Assembly (NCBI GenBank): GCA_947505055.1 | Contig: CANNLO010000035.1 | Location: 1 to 22,846 of the forward strand | Source: Methylococcaceae bacterium | Lineage (GTDB): Bacteria; Pseudomonadota; Gammaproteobacteria; Methylococcales; Methylomonadaceae | Reading direction: 5' to 3' | Length of the DNA: 22,846 bases | Part shown: positions 1 to 8,598 of the stretch, one piece after another | Layout: each line of letters starts with the position of its first letter | Position numbering within the stretch: position 1 is the first letter of the stretch | Position numbers and translations under genes: made by a program | Notes under the pieces: model-generated | What the model saw: only the letters and a program-made list of their open reading frames with translations | What the model was told of the DNA's origin: nothing | Database searches by the model: none

Positions 1-274
1 ATTCAAATTCCTTGCTAAGGTTAGGAACTTTTTTAATCTCAGTGTCAGCGATTGTCAGTCCTGTCTTAATTGATCTGAGGGTTAATAAAGAGGTGTTTTT
101 TGTGGTGGTAAACTCGCAGGTAATATCATGCGAATACAAGCGCCAATCAAAGCTGTCGTAATAAGTTTTTGTCGAAAAATGCCTTGAAGCAAGTTGTGTA
201 TCAACTTCGTGGTTTAATGTAGAAATAAAATTCTCAACAGATAAACTGACGGGGAGCTCAAATTGTAAACACAT
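1..274 (-). CDS. CHAD/CYTH-like protein, N-terminal part (runs off left edge)
   Basis: An open frame starts at ATG 274 and stays open for 91 codons to the window edge. The first in-frame stop upstream of the ATG is some 50 bases away, with no better ATG between. The segment YYDSFDWRLYSHDITCEF, followed by LLTLRSIKTG, resembles the N-terminal CYTH-like part of CHAD-domain proteins, where a Y-[FY]-D-[ST]-F-D-W-R-L motif is common. CHAD proteins are histidine-rich helical proteins linked to polyphosphate granules, which would suit a position divergent from the phosphate operon. There is no clear Shine-Dalgarno. The CHAD domain itself would lie outside the window, so the assignment rests on motif memory and on context. 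Confidence 0.6.
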   Translation of the reverse strand, partial: MCLQFELPVSLSVENFISTLNHEVDTQLASRHFSTKTYYDSFDWRLYSHDITCEFTTTKNTSLLTLRSIKTGLTIADTEIKKVPNLSKEFE

Positions 275-436
275 AATTATTGAATTTTGTGGGGTACGGA
301 ATAGGCTGCAAGATGATTATTTAATCTTAACAGCTAAGCATTAATGTTTAATGACACAGTATAGGCCAGCTAAAAAATTGAATTTTTAGAGTGGCTTATG
401 TGGATTTTAAAATTCAGTTTAGCAAAAAAAACGTAA

Positions 437-476
437 TTGTAATATTCTTGTAACATTAAATTCACATAATATATCT
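437..476 (+). promoter_or_regulatory. Pho box and promoter of pstS
   Basis: TTGTAAT (437-443) and TTGTAAC (448-454) are two 7-base direct repeats spaced by four bases, an 11-base period. This is the architecture of the PhoB box (consensus CTGTCAT-N4-CTGTCAC), with changes at consensus positions. A -10 candidate CATAAT (465-470) begins 10 bases after the second repeat, the usual spacing when the Pho box replaces the -35. Transcription would start near 477, giving a leader of about 27 bases before the pstS ATG. PhoB binding is inferred from sequence alone. Confidence 0.8.
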
Positions 477-503
477 ACTTTAAATTTTTTTTGAGAGTTA
501 ATC

Positions 504-1487
504 ATGAAGCTATCTTTTAAAACTAAATCGTTGGTTACAGCGATGGGTTTTGGTATCGCAGCCTTAACCAGCGGCGTTGCAAGTGCAGTACCGACTGTTG
601 ATGCCGGTGTTCCCGAGTATCAAAAAGCCAGCGGTATTTCTGGCAACCTTTCCAGCGTCGGTTCTGATACATTAGCTAACCTGATGACTTTATGGGCGGA
701 AGAATTTAACCGCGCTTATCCAAACGTTAACATTCAAATTCAAGCTGCCGGCTCATCTACTGCGCCACCAGCATTGACTGAAGGTACGTCAAACCTGGGT
801 CCTATGAGTCGCGAAATGAAGGATGATGAACTTCAAGCCTTCGAAGATAAATACGGCTACAAACCAACGGCTATCCCTGTTGCTATTGATGCCTTGGCTG
901 TTCTTGTTAATAAAGACAACCCGATTAAAGGTTTGACCATGGAACAGGTTGACGGCATTTTCTCTTCTACGAACAAATGTGGCGGCGAAAAAAGCATCGA
1001 AACTTGGGGTGATGCCGGCGTTACTGCCTGGGCTTCAAAAAGCTTCCAATTATATGGACGTAACTCGGTTTCAGGAACTTACGGTTACTTTAAAGAACAC
1101 GCTTTATGTAAAGGTGATTTCAAAAACAACGTAAACGAGCAACCTGGTTCAGCTTCAGTGGTTCAATCAGTCACTTCTTCAGTTAACGGTATCGGCTATT
1201 CAGGCATGGGTTACACCACGTCTGGCGTAAAAATGGTTCCTTTAGCTAAAAAAGGTAGCACTACATTTGTTGAAGCGACTCCTGAAAATGCCATTTCAGG
1301 TTCTTATCCTTTAACTCGTTACCTGTATGTTTATGTTAACAAGAAGCCAAATCAACCTTTGGCGCCTTTAGACAATGAATTTATCAAAATGGTATTGTCT
1401 AAAACAGGTCAACAAGTTGTTATAAAAGACGGCTATATTCCATTGCCTGCAAAAGTTGTTGATAAAGTAATAGCTACTCTTAAATAA
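504..1487 (+). CDS. pstS: PstS, periplasmic phosphate-binding protein
   Basis: This is the substrate-binding subunit of the high-affinity phosphate ABC transporter. Residues 1-28 form a Sec signal peptide: K-rich start, hydrophobic core, and ASA before the predicted cut at 28/29. The mature protein carries [14 protein letters not shown] near its start, [20 protein letters not shown] (a phosphate-loop-like segment) and [12 protein letters not shown], as expected for PstS-type class II binding proteins. At 327 residues it is close to family length. The start is ATG 504, with GAGAG 493-497 as ribosome site. Control is by the Pho box just upstream. A strong terminator follows before pstC, so much of the transcript should be monocistronic. 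Confidence 0.95.
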   Translation: MKLSFKTKSLVTAMGFGIAALTSGVASAVPTVDAGVPEYQKASGISGNLSSVGSDTLANLMTLWAEEFNRAYPNVNIQIQAAGSSTAPPALTEGTSNLGPMSREMKDDELQAFEDKYGYKPTAIPVAIDALAVLVNKDNPIKGLTMEQVDGIFSSTNKCGGEKSIETWGDAGVTAWASKSFQLYGRNSVSGTYGYFKEHALCKGDFKNNVNEQPGSASVVQSVTSSVNGIGYSGMGYTTSGVKMVPLAKKGSTTFVEATPENAISGSYPLTRYLYVYVNKKPNQPLAPLDNEFIKMVLSKTGQQVVIKDGYIPLPAKVVDKVIATLK

Positions 1488-1583
1488 GATAAAGGATTTA
1501 TAAGCAGGGACGCTTATACAGGGATGTTGGGCTGAATGTGTTATTATCGCCTCAGAAAGAAGAGCGCATCAGACAAAAAGACG

Positions 1584-1619
1584 GCCAAGATTTAATCAGT
1601 AAATCTTGGCTTTTTTTTT
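1584..1619 (+). terminator. Intergenic (attenuating) terminator between pstS and pstC
   Basis: GCCAAGATTT (1584-1593) pairs perfectly with AAATCTTGGC (1601-1610) around a 7-base loop, followed by nine T (1611-1619). It is a canonical intrinsic terminator inside the pst operon. I see no separate pstC promoter, so read-through is likely, giving more pstS than pstCAB mRNA. It also shows that the TTG at 1606 inside its stem is not the pstC start. Confidence 0.93.
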
Positions 1620-1656
1620 ATATTTATTGTCATATTTAATTTCTAGTAGCTTTAAC

Positions 1657-3951
1657 ATGTCAGAAATATCTCCTCCTATAAAACAACCTTCAATAACAAT
1701 CAGTGCCGGTGAATATCATCAGCGCTGGAGATTACTCAAAGATTCCATGGCACGCTATGGCGTGATTATTGGTGGTTTGGGCGTTATTCTCGCCATTGTC
1801 CTGATTTTCTTTTATCTATTGTATGTGGTTTATCCGCTGTTTATCTCGGCTAACGCATCACCAACCAGCGAATACGCAGTGCCAGAGCAGGCGCTGGGTA
1901 AAACGTTGCTTTTGGAAGTTGAAGAGCAAAATGAATTGGCAGCCCGTTTTACTGACAGTGGTCAGGTAGTGTTTTTTGAAGTAGCTACCGGTAAAACACG
2001 TTTAACCAAGGCAATTGCAATACCTGAAGGCACTCATATTACGAGTTTTGCCCAAGGTAGTCCGGTCAATGAAGGAGCTGTCATTTATGGCTTATCCAAT
2101 GGCACGGCGATTATTGTTAAGCATCAATATAAAGTCACTTTCCCAAATAATGTCAGGGTCATAACGCCATCGCTTAAATATCCCTTGGGCGAACAGCCTG
2201 TGGTTATGGATGAAACCGGCGCCGCCTTAGAAAGGGTAGCGGTTAAAGTGGGCGAAAGCGGTTCAACCATCGTGGCAAAAACTGCTGATTCAACCCAAGG
2301 CGCGGGTAAAATAAAAATACTAAATCTGCAAAAAGAACAATCGCTTTTTGCTGATGAAGCGACCTTAACAAGAACTGAAGCCACTCTCGAAGTTATAGCC
2401 ACTGATATTGCAGACATTCTTATCGATAAAGATGAAGCCAATCTTTACCTGATTAGCAAAGAGGGGCAGTTACTATATTTTGATATTGGTAACAAAAATA
2501 AACCTGATTTAAGACAGCAGTTAAATGTGGTTGATGCCGGAGAAAAAATCACCAGCACGACTTTTTTAAATGGTGATTTATCTCTGATGATAGGAGACAG
2601 CAGCGGTCTGGTTTCACAGTGGAGTAAAGTTAAAGACAAGCAAAATCATCTGGTCATGCAAAAAACCAGGTCTTTTAAAGTGTCAGATAAAGCTATCATT
2701 GCAATTAATGCGGAACAACGTCGTAAAGGCTTCATGACCATCGATGCTGATGGCGTGATGGGCATTTATCATTCAACGGCTGAACGGCAATTGATTAAAG
2801 AAAAAATGAGCGACACTTTGCCAACAACAGCTGTACTGTCTCCAAGAGCCAATGCTTTGTTGATTCAGTCGGTTGATCAAAAAATGCATCTTTGGCATGT
2901 TGATAATGAACACCCGGAAGTTTCAATCAAATCATTATGGCAAGAAGTCTGGTATGAAAGTTATCCAAAGCCTTCTTACATTTGGCAGTCTTCAGCCGCA
3001 AATAATGATTTCGAGCCCAAGTACAGTTTAACGCCGCTGGTTTTCGGCACCTTGAAAGCGGCATTTTATGCGATGCTGGTGGCCATGCCGCTGGCGCTGA
3101 TGGGCGCAATTTATACCGCCTACTTCATGGCACCGGCCATGCGTCAATATGTGAAACCGTCCATTGAAATCATGGGTGCTTTACCGACAGTAATTTTGGG
3201 TTTTCTTGCCGGATTGTGGCTGGCGCCCTTTATGGAAGAACATTTGGCAGGACTGTTCGCGATGCTGATGATTATTCCTCTTGGGGTGATGGTGTTTGCA
3301 TTTGCCTGGCAATATGTACCCAAGTCCATTAGCGAGAATCTGGCAGAAGGCTGGGATGCTGCGCTATTGATACCCGTTATTTTAATCAGCGGTTGGATTG
3401 CTTTTAAGATCAGCGTACCGCTAGAAACGATATTGTTTCATGGTACGTTGCGCGACTGGTTTAAAACCGAATTGGGTATAGGCTATGATCAGCGGAACGC
3501 CATGGTTGTTGGTGTAGCGATGGGCTTTGCGGTTATTCCGACCATTTTTTCAATTGCCGAAGACGCTATTTTCAGTGTACCCAAGCATTTAACAGTGGGT
3601 TCCTTGGCGTTGGGGGCGACAACCTGGCAAACCATGATCCGTGTGGTTTTACTGACGGCAAGTCCGGGTATTTTTTCTGCCGTCATGATCGGTTTTGGTC
3701 GGGCTGTTGGGGAAACCATGATTGTGTTAATGGCGACAGGTAATACGCCAGTGATGGATATGAGCGTATTCCAAGGCTTGCGTACACTGGCTGCGAACAT
3801 TGCGGTAGAAATGCCTGAATCGGAAGTGGACAGTACGCATTATCGGGTGTTGTTTTTATCAGCCCTGGTATTGTTTACCTTTACCTTTGTTTTTAATACG
3901 CTGGCCGAAGTGATTCGTCAGCGCTTACGTGAAAAATATAGTTCGTTATGA
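1657..3951 (+). CDS. pstC: PstC, phosphate ABC transporter permease (long form)
   Basis: One of two membrane subunits of the Pst phosphate importer. The frame can be extended to TTG 1606, but that lies in the upstream terminator stem, so ATG 1657 is chosen (764 residues). E. coli PstC has about 319; longer forms occur in other gammaproteobacteria. Residues 1-34 are cytoplasmic and basic and about 35-62 form a membrane helix. A large loop, predicted periplasmic, runs to about 450. The MetI-like permease core follows from about 455, with an EAA-type loop near 640-672 ([19 protein letters not shown]). The loop holds repeated strand motifs ending in an aromatic or W-containing segment (GQVVFFEV, GQLLYFDI, GLVSQWSK, GVMGIYHS, KMHLWHVD), which suggests a beta-propeller. 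The stop overlaps the pstA start (ATGA), implying translational coupling. Confidence 0.93.
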   Translation: MSEISPPIKQPSITISAGEYHQRWRLLKDSMARYGVIIGGLGVILAIVLIFFYLLYVVYPLFISANASPTSEYAVPEQALGKTLLLEVEEQNELAARFTDSGQVVFFEVATGKTRLTKAIAIPEGTHITSFAQGSPVNEGAVIYGLSNGTAIIVKHQYKVTFPNNVRVITPSLKYPLGEQPVVMDETGAALERVAVKVGESGSTIVAKTADSTQGAGKIKILNLQKEQSLFADEATLTRTEATLEVIATDIADILIDKDEANLYLISKEGQLLYFDIGNKNKPDLRQQLNVVDAGEKITSTTFLNGDLSLMIGDSSGLVSQWSKVKDKQNHLVMQKTRSFKVSDKAIIAINAEQRRKGFMTIDADGVMGIYHSTAERQLIKEKMSDTLPTTAVLSPRANALLIQSVDQKMHLWHVDNEHPEVSIKSLWQEVWYESYPKPSYIWQSSAANNDFEPKYSLTPLVFGTLKAAFYAMLVAMPLALMGAIYTAYFMAPAMRQYVKPSIEIMGALPTVILGFLAGLWLAPFMEEHLAGLFAMLMIIPLGVMVFAFAWQYVPKSISENLAEGWDAALLIPVILISGWIAFKISVPLETILFHGTLRDWFKTELGIGYDQRNAMVVGVAMGFAVIPTIFSIAEDAIFSVPKHLTVGSLALGATTWQTMIRVVLLTASPGIFSAVMIGFGRAVGETMIVLMATGNTPVMDMSVFQGLRTLAANIAVEMPESEVDSTHYRVLFLSALVLFTFTFVFNTLAEVIRQRLREKYSSL

Positions 3952-5618
3952 GTAAGCCTAATATGATTAAACATTGGTTTAAAAGTGGTGCGCCCTGGAT
4001 ATGGCTTAATGCGGCGGCGGTCAGTACCTGTCTGATTATGGTAGTCGGCGTACTCGGACTGGTTGTGATCCGAGGTGTCGGTCATTTCTGGCCTTCAGAA
4101 GTAGTGCAAATCACTTATGAGGAAACTGGCGGAAAAACGCAGACTATTATCGGTGAGCATGTCGATACCAGTATAACTCCTGCAGCGATGGCCAAATCAA
4201 CCGGCCATATCCTGAGTGATAAGGAAGATACGCTGGTTCAATACTTGATGAAAACAGGTAACCGCGATATTACCGGTACTGATTTTCGCTGGATACAGGA
4301 GCGTAATATCAAGCAACAACAAGCTCCTGCAGATTTAATGGTTGTGGAGCGCCGGGAATGGGGTAATTTTTACGGGCAATTGGTTGCGGTCAAAGAAAGC
4401 GGAAAGATTATCGCTGAGGGTGCCGAAGCTTGGCCTGTAGCAAAAGCCAGAATTGACGATGCTTTGCTGGTATTTAAGCAAGTCGCGCATCTGGAAAAAA
4501 AGGAAGTTGGGGCAATCAATTACAGTCTGGATCAATTAAGGCTGGAACAAAAAAAGTTGCAGTTGCAAAATCTCTGGGATGAGACAGCAGAAAAACGCAT
4601 TGCAAGCGAAAAAGCCGGATTGGAAATTGAATATAAAAAACATCAAACCCAATTAAGCGAGTTGTATCAGAAAATAAGGCGGGATAGCCTGGTCGCAAAA
4701 ACTGAAAATGGCACAGAGCTGGAAATTCCTTTGGTGAAAATTGTCAGGATATTTCAACCTAATACCATGAGTGCGATTGATAAAGTAGGCCACTATTGCG
4801 TAAAAATAGTTGAATTCTTACTTGATGATCCACGCGAAGCCAATACGGAAGGCGGGATTTTTCCAGCTATTTTCGGTACGGTCATGATGGTCATGATGAT
4901 GTCCGTCATCGTTACACCTTTTGGTGTAATCGCTGCGGTTTATATGCGGGAATATGCAAAACAGGGATTTATCACCCGCTTGATCAGAATTGCGGTTAAC
5001 AATCTGGCGGGGGTTCCGTCAATTGTTTACGGTGTATTCGGTTTGGGTTTTTTTGTTTACATTCTGGGTGGCAATATTGATCAGCTGTTTTTCCCTGAGT
5101 CCGCACCGGCGCCGGTTTATGGGACGCCTGGCTTGCTTTGGGCTTCAATTACACTGGCTTTACTGACTTTGCCTGTGGTGATTGTGTCAACCGAAGAAGG
5201 TCTGGCGCGTATCCCCAGTTCAATCCGCGAAGGCAGTCTAGCTTTGGGTGCAACTAAGCTGGAAACCTTGTGGCTGACAGTTTTGCCGATGGCCAGTCCT
5301 GCGATGATGACCGGTTTGATTCTGGCTGTGGCCAGAGCGGCGGGTGAGGTGGCACCGTTAATGCTGGTCGGGGTAGTTAAACTGGCGCCTACGTTGCCTT
5401 TAGACGGCAATTATCCATTTTTGCATTTAGACAGAAAGTTCATGCATTTAGGATTTCATATTTATGATGTTGGTTTCCAAAGCCCGAATGTCGAGGCCGC
5501 GAGACCCCTGGTTTACGCAACAGCATTATTATTGGTTTTGGTCATTGTAGGACTTAACCTTGCAGCAATCATCATTAGAAATAATTTGCGGGAAAAATAC
5601 CGCGCACTGGAAGGATAA
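3948..5618 (+). CDS. pstA: PstA, phosphate ABC transporter permease (long form)
   Basis: Second membrane subunit of the Pst importer. It overlaps pstC by four bases and ends five bases before pstB. The 556 residues exceed the roughly 300 of E. coli PstA. After membrane helix 1 (about 17-43) comes a polar region of about 255 residues, predicted periplasmic. It includes a charged, heptad-like stretch at about 181-245 ([27 protein letters not shown]), probably a coiled coil. The permease core begins near 303 ([17 protein letters not shown]), and the EAA-type motif is at about 427-448 ([20 protein letters not shown]). Short-form family members lack the periplasmic insert. Its pairing with an enlarged PstC suggests that the two inserts contact each other or PstS, which is inference. 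Confidence 0.94.
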   Translation: MSKPNMIKHWFKSGAPWIWLNAAAVSTCLIMVVGVLGLVVIRGVGHFWPSEVVQITYEETGGKTQTIIGEHVDTSITPAAMAKSTGHILSDKEDTLVQYLMKTGNRDITGTDFRWIQERNIKQQQAPADLMVVERREWGNFYGQLVAVKESGKIIAEGAEAWPVAKARIDDALLVFKQVAHLEKKEVGAINYSLDQLRLEQKKLQLQNLWDETAEKRIASEKAGLEIEYKKHQTQLSELYQKIRRDSLVAKTENGTELEIPLVKIVRIFQPNTMSAIDKVGHYCVKIVEFLLDDPREANTEGGIFPAIFGTVMMVMMMSVIVTPFGVIAAVYMREYAKQGFITRLIRIAVNNLAGVPSIVYGVFGLGFFVYILGGNIDQLFFPESAPAPVYGTPGLLWASITLALLTLPVVIVSTEEGLARIPSSIREGSLALGATKLETLWLTVLPMASPAMMTGLILAVARAAGEVAPLMLVGVVKLAPTLPLDGNYPFLHLDRKFMHLGFHIYDVGFQSPNVEAARPLVYATALLLVLVIVGLNLAAIIIRNNLREKYRALEG

Positions 5619-5623
5619 ATAAA

Positions 5624-6454
5624 ATGACAGCTACACAAGTACGTTCACATACGATTGATATGAGTTCAGTTTTACGCGCTCCGCAAGATAACGGGGTTAA
5701 TGAAACCTGTATCAAAGTAGAAAATCTGAATTTATTCTACGGTACAAAGCAAGCCTTACATGACGTATCTATGGATATGCCCAAGAAAAAAGTTACTGCC
5801 TATATTGGGCCCAGCGGTTGCGGAAAATCAACATTATTGCGTTGTATTAACCGGATGAATGATCTGGTTGATAGCGTTAGCATCGAAGGCAAAATTTTGC
5901 TGGATGATCAAAACATCTATGATAAGGCGGTTAATGTTGCGGCCTTACGTCGACGCGTAGGTATGGTGTTTCAGAAACCGAATCCATTTCCAAAATCAAT
6001 CTTTGAAAATGTCGCTTATGGCCTGAGAATTCAGGGCATTAATGACAAACGGATTTTGGAAGAAACAGTCGAAAAAGCATTGCGTGGGGCAGCACTTTGG
6101 GACGAAATGAAAGATCGCCTGAATGATAATGCCCTGGGCATGTCAGGTGGTCAGCAACAACGTCTGGTTATTGCCAGAGCCATTGCTATCGAACCTGAAG
6201 TATTGTTGTTGGATGAGCCAGCGTCAGCGCTTGATCCAATTTCAACTTTAAAAATTGAAGAGCTCATTAATGAATTAAAAGAAAAGTACACTATTGTTAT
6301 TGTGACGCATAATATGCAGCAAGCTGCTCGTGTTTCAGATTACACGGCGTTTATGTATATGGGTGAGTTAATCGAAATGGGAACAACCAGCGAGTTATTT
6401 ACCAATCCGAAGAAAAAACAGACTGAAGATTACATTACCGGTCGCTACGGCTAA
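5624..6454 (+). CDS. pstB: PstB, phosphate transporter ATPase
   Basis: Cytoplasmic ATPase that powers the Pst importer. Visible motifs are Walker [10 protein letters not shown] (62-70), Q-loop [11 protein letters not shown] (115-125), the ABC signature MSGGQQQR (173-180), Walker B LLLDEP (194-199), the D-loop SALD and the switch His in VTHN (H229). The usual PstB signature has LSGGQ; here it is MSGGQ, a mild change. The 276 residues include about 25 extra at the N-terminus compared with compact PstB proteins. GGAAGGA (5609-5615), eight bases before ATG 5624, supports this start. It lies between pstA and phoU in one transcription unit. Confidence 0.97.
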   Translation: MTATQVRSHTIDMSSVLRAPQDNGVNETCIKVENLNLFYGTKQALHDVSMDMPKKKVTAYIGPSGCGKSTLLRCINRMNDLVDSVSIEGKILLDDQNIYDKAVNVAALRRRVGMVFQKPNPFPKSIFENVAYGLRIQGINDKRILEETVEKALRGAALWDEMKDRLNDNALGMSGGQQQRLVIARAIAIEPEVLLLDEPASALDPISTLKIEELINELKEKYTIVIVTHNMQQAARVSDYTAFMYMGELIEMGTTSELFTNPKKKQTEDYITGRYG

Positions 6455-6466
6455 CAGGAGCACGCA

Positions 6467-7186
6467 ATGGACAATAGTAAAATAGGACAGCATATTTCAG
6501 GTCAATTCAATAAAGAACTGGAAGATGTGCGTAACAAAGTGTTAACCATGGGCGGTCTGGTTGAGCAACAGATTGAACTGGCGGTTACGGCATTTTCGAC
6601 CGGCGATGTGGAAATGGCTGAACTGGTTATCAAACAGGATAATCAGGTTGATGCACTGGAAGTTGCTATTGACCAAGAATGTATGCAGATTTTGGCGTTG
6701 AGGCAACCTGCGGCTTTTGATTTGAGATTACTAATTACGGTCATCAAGATAGTCAATGAACTTGAGCGTGTTGGCGACTTGGCTGAACGCGTTGCAGAAA
6801 TGGCGATTCAATTGACCAGCGCAGAAAGCTCCAGTAAACGTGATCAATATTATGAATTGGAACATATGGCCGAACTGGTTCAAAACATGATGCACGGTGC
6901 TCTGGATGTATTTGCCAGGATGAATATCGAGGAAGTGGTAATTATTACCGGTATGGATGAAAATGTAGATCGCGAATACGGCAGTATTATTCGGCAGTTA
7001 ATTACACGAATGATGGAAGATCCAAGAAACATTACCCGTATGCTGGATGTGCTCTGGATTGCCCGCTCACTGGAAAGAATTGGCGATCATGCCTGTAATA
7101 TTTGTGACCATCTGGTTTATATGGTCAAGGGTGAAGATGTCCGTCATTTGACCCAGGCGGAACTTGAAGAAAAGGTTAAGGGATAA
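6467..7186 (+). CDS. phoU: PhoU, phosphate signalling regulator
   Basis: A peripheral helical protein that links Pst transport activity to the PhoR/PhoB two-component system and restrains uptake. It has two PhoU repeats, each with the metal-binding signature: ELERVGDLAERV (98-109) and SLERIGDHACNI (201-212). Length (239) is typical. CAGGAG (6455-6460), six bases before ATG, decides the start. It lies 12 bases after pstB and is the last gene of the operon. phoB and phoR are not in this window. Confidence 0.96.
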   Translation: MDNSKIGQHISGQFNKELEDVRNKVLTMGGLVEQQIELAVTAFSTGDVEMAELVIKQDNQVDALEVAIDQECMQILALRQPAAFDLRLLITVIKIVNELERVGDLAERVAEMAIQLTSAESSSKRDQYYELEHMAELVQNMMHGALDVFARMNIEEVVIITGMDENVDREYGSIIRQLITRMMEDPRNITRMLDVLWIARSLERIGDHACNICDHLVYMVKGEDVRHLTQAELEEKVKG

Positions 7187-7190
7187 AAAA

Positions 7191-7242
7191 AGCTGAAAGA
7201 CGAAGGATTATAATTAAACGTTAACTTCGTCTTTCGCTTTTT
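7191..7242. terminator. Bidirectional terminator between phoU and the dehydrogenase gene
   Basis: GAAAGACGAAG (7195-7205) pairs perfectly with CTTCGTCTTTC (7225-7235) around a 19-base AT-rich loop. The flanks (AGC and GCT) extend the stem after one unpaired T. Five T (7238-7242) follow on the plus strand, and an A run (7185-7191) gives a U tract on the minus strand. It ends both converging units. Confidence 0.88.
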
Positions 7243-7252
7243 ACTACGCGTT

Positions 7253-8113
7253 TTATTTGTAACTGGGCTTTAATTTGTAAAGTGCCGAAATATCTTCGTC
7301 ACCAAACCCCTCAGCCATTAAACGCTCATAATCAGTAATTGTCATATCAACAAGCGTTGTCGATGAGTTGGTCTGTTTGGCCATGTCTTGACAGATTTTC
7401 AAATCTTTATGATGAAGTGCCAGTTTAAAACCGGGAGCAAAAATACCCCGGGTCATGGTAAGGCCGCGATGTTGTAAAAACCAGTTACCAGACGCACCAC
7501 CGGAAATAACCTCAATCACTTTTTCCATCGGTAAATTTTGTGCCTGAGCGAAAGCCAGGGCTTCAGTGACCGCTTGATTGATGCCAGCACACATGATTTG
7601 ATTGACGGCTTTAGTTGCCTGGCCTGAGCCGGTTGCGCCGAGATGTATAATGCAGCGGGTCATGGATTCTAGAACTGGACGCGCTTTTTCCAGTGCCTCA
7701 GCAGAACCGCCGATCATCATCGCCAAGGTTCCTTTATTGGCGCCTTCAACACCGCCGGAAACAGGCGCATCGAGAAAATCGACGTGTTTTTCGGCAAGAA
7801 GGGCGGAAGCTAGTTTGGCGGTTTTGCTACTGACTGTTGACATATCAACAACAACGGAGCCAGGTTTAATGGTAGCTGCCAAGCTTTTTACGACCTCTAA
7901 TACATCAGCATCCGCCGACACGCAGATCAACACAATATCAACATCCGTTGCCAGTTCTTTGAGCTGACCGTAGGCTAAAACATTTAATTCTTTAGCCAGT
8001 GCATCAGCTTTGACTGATGTTCGGTTATAAACTCCGGTCAAGTATCCGGCTGCGGCAATATTTTTTGCCATGCCGATGCCCATCGCACCCAAACCGATAA
8101 TACCTGCTTTCAT
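7253..8113 (-). CDS. NAD(P)-dependent beta-hydroxyacid dehydrogenase (3-hydroxyisobutyrate / tartronate semialdehyde reductase type)
   Basis: A soluble oxidoreductase of the beta-hydroxyacid dehydrogenase superfamily, which interconverts a beta-hydroxyacid and its semialdehyde, or reduces glyoxylate or succinic semialdehyde. The N-terminal Rossmann motif is GLGAMG (7-12). The substrate-binding DAPVSGGVEGA begins at 116. The catalytic Lys is K168 in GSGQATKAVNQ, and the C-terminal half has HHKDLKI (234-240). The 286 residues are the usual length. CGGAGAA, eight bases before ATG 8113, fits a ribosome site. The substrate cannot be told from sequence. Glyoxylate or semialdehyde reduction is a reasonable role in a one-carbon organism. 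It is transcribed alone, converging on phoU. Confidence 0.9.
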   Translation of the reverse strand: MKAGIIGLGAMGIGMAKNIAAAGYLTGVYNRTSVKADALAKELNVLAYGQLKELATDVDIVLICVSADADVLEVVKSLAATIKPGSVVVDMSTVSSKTAKLASALLAEKHVDFLDAPVSGGVEGANKGTLAMMIGGSAEALEKARPVLESMTRCIIHLGATGSGQATKAVNQIMCAGINQAVTEALAFAQAQNLPMEKVIEVISGGASGNWFLQHRGLTMTRGIFAPGFKLALHHKDLKICQDMAKQTNSSTTLVDMTITDYERLMAEGFGDEDISALYKLKPSYK

Positions 8114-8300
8114 GTTTTTTCTCCGAATACTTTGTTTTATGCCTAAAAGAGAGGGAATTCTAATATAATGATGGTCAGTTGATTTATTAATTTATTTGGC
8201 TGGTTTTACAGGTAGTTTCCTCCGTAAATCCAATCAAAGCCATCAGCACACAAGTTTTAATCAGTTACCCCTATTTTTATTATTACACGAGGCTACCCTA

Positions 8301-8561
8301 ATGTTTGATCCTAAATCCCTTGATGATATTGCCAACCGTTTGGCAGGAGCGATTCCTCCCGGCTTGAATAACCTGAAAGATGATCTTGAAAAAAGCTTTC
8401 ATGCCATTTTACAAGGAGCACTCAGCAAATTGGATCTGGTGACACGCGAAGAGTTTGAAGTGCAAAAACTGGTTTTGGCAAAAACCCGTTCAAAACTTGA
8501 AGATCTGGAAAAACGCGTAGCCCTGATGGAAACCCAAGTTTTAAGTGAAGAAGACAAGTAA
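8301..8561 (+). CDS. ubiK: UbiK-family ubiquinone biosynthesis accessory factor (BMFP domain)
   Basis: A small helical, coiled-coil protein of the YqiC/UbiK family, which associates with membranes and supports the Ubi enzyme complex in ubiquinone synthesis. Residues 1-86 start MFDPKSLDDIANRLAGAIPP, the typical family opening. A basic-acidic coiled coil runs from about 45 to 80 (VTREEFEVQKLVLAKTRSKL, then LEKRVALME). An in-frame start at 8196 would add 35 unrelated residues. CACGAGG (8286-8292), eight bases before ATG 8301, and the family N-terminus both favour 8301. It lies just upstream of yifB, a common gammaproteobacterial neighbourhood. Confidence 0.9.
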   Translation: MFDPKSLDDIANRLAGAIPPGLNNLKDDLEKSFHAILQGALSKLDLVTREEFEVQKLVLAKTRSKLEDLEKRVALMETQVLSEEDK

Positions 8562-8598
8562 ACCGTATTACAACGCTAACTTGCCGGTTTAAAGAGCC

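Noticed and set aside
345..365. Second Pho box for the divergent CHAD-like gene
   Set aside because: Only one half-site (TGTCATT) is convincing; the second repeat does not match.
2124..5410. Several minus-strand ORFs of 60-105 codons across pstC and pstA
   Set aside because: They are antisense shadows of well-supported coding sequence with no ribosome sites or family features.
8196..8300. Upstream extension of ubiK from ATG 8196
   Set aside because: The extra residues do not resemble the family, and ATG 8301 has a ribosome site and the conserved N-terminus.
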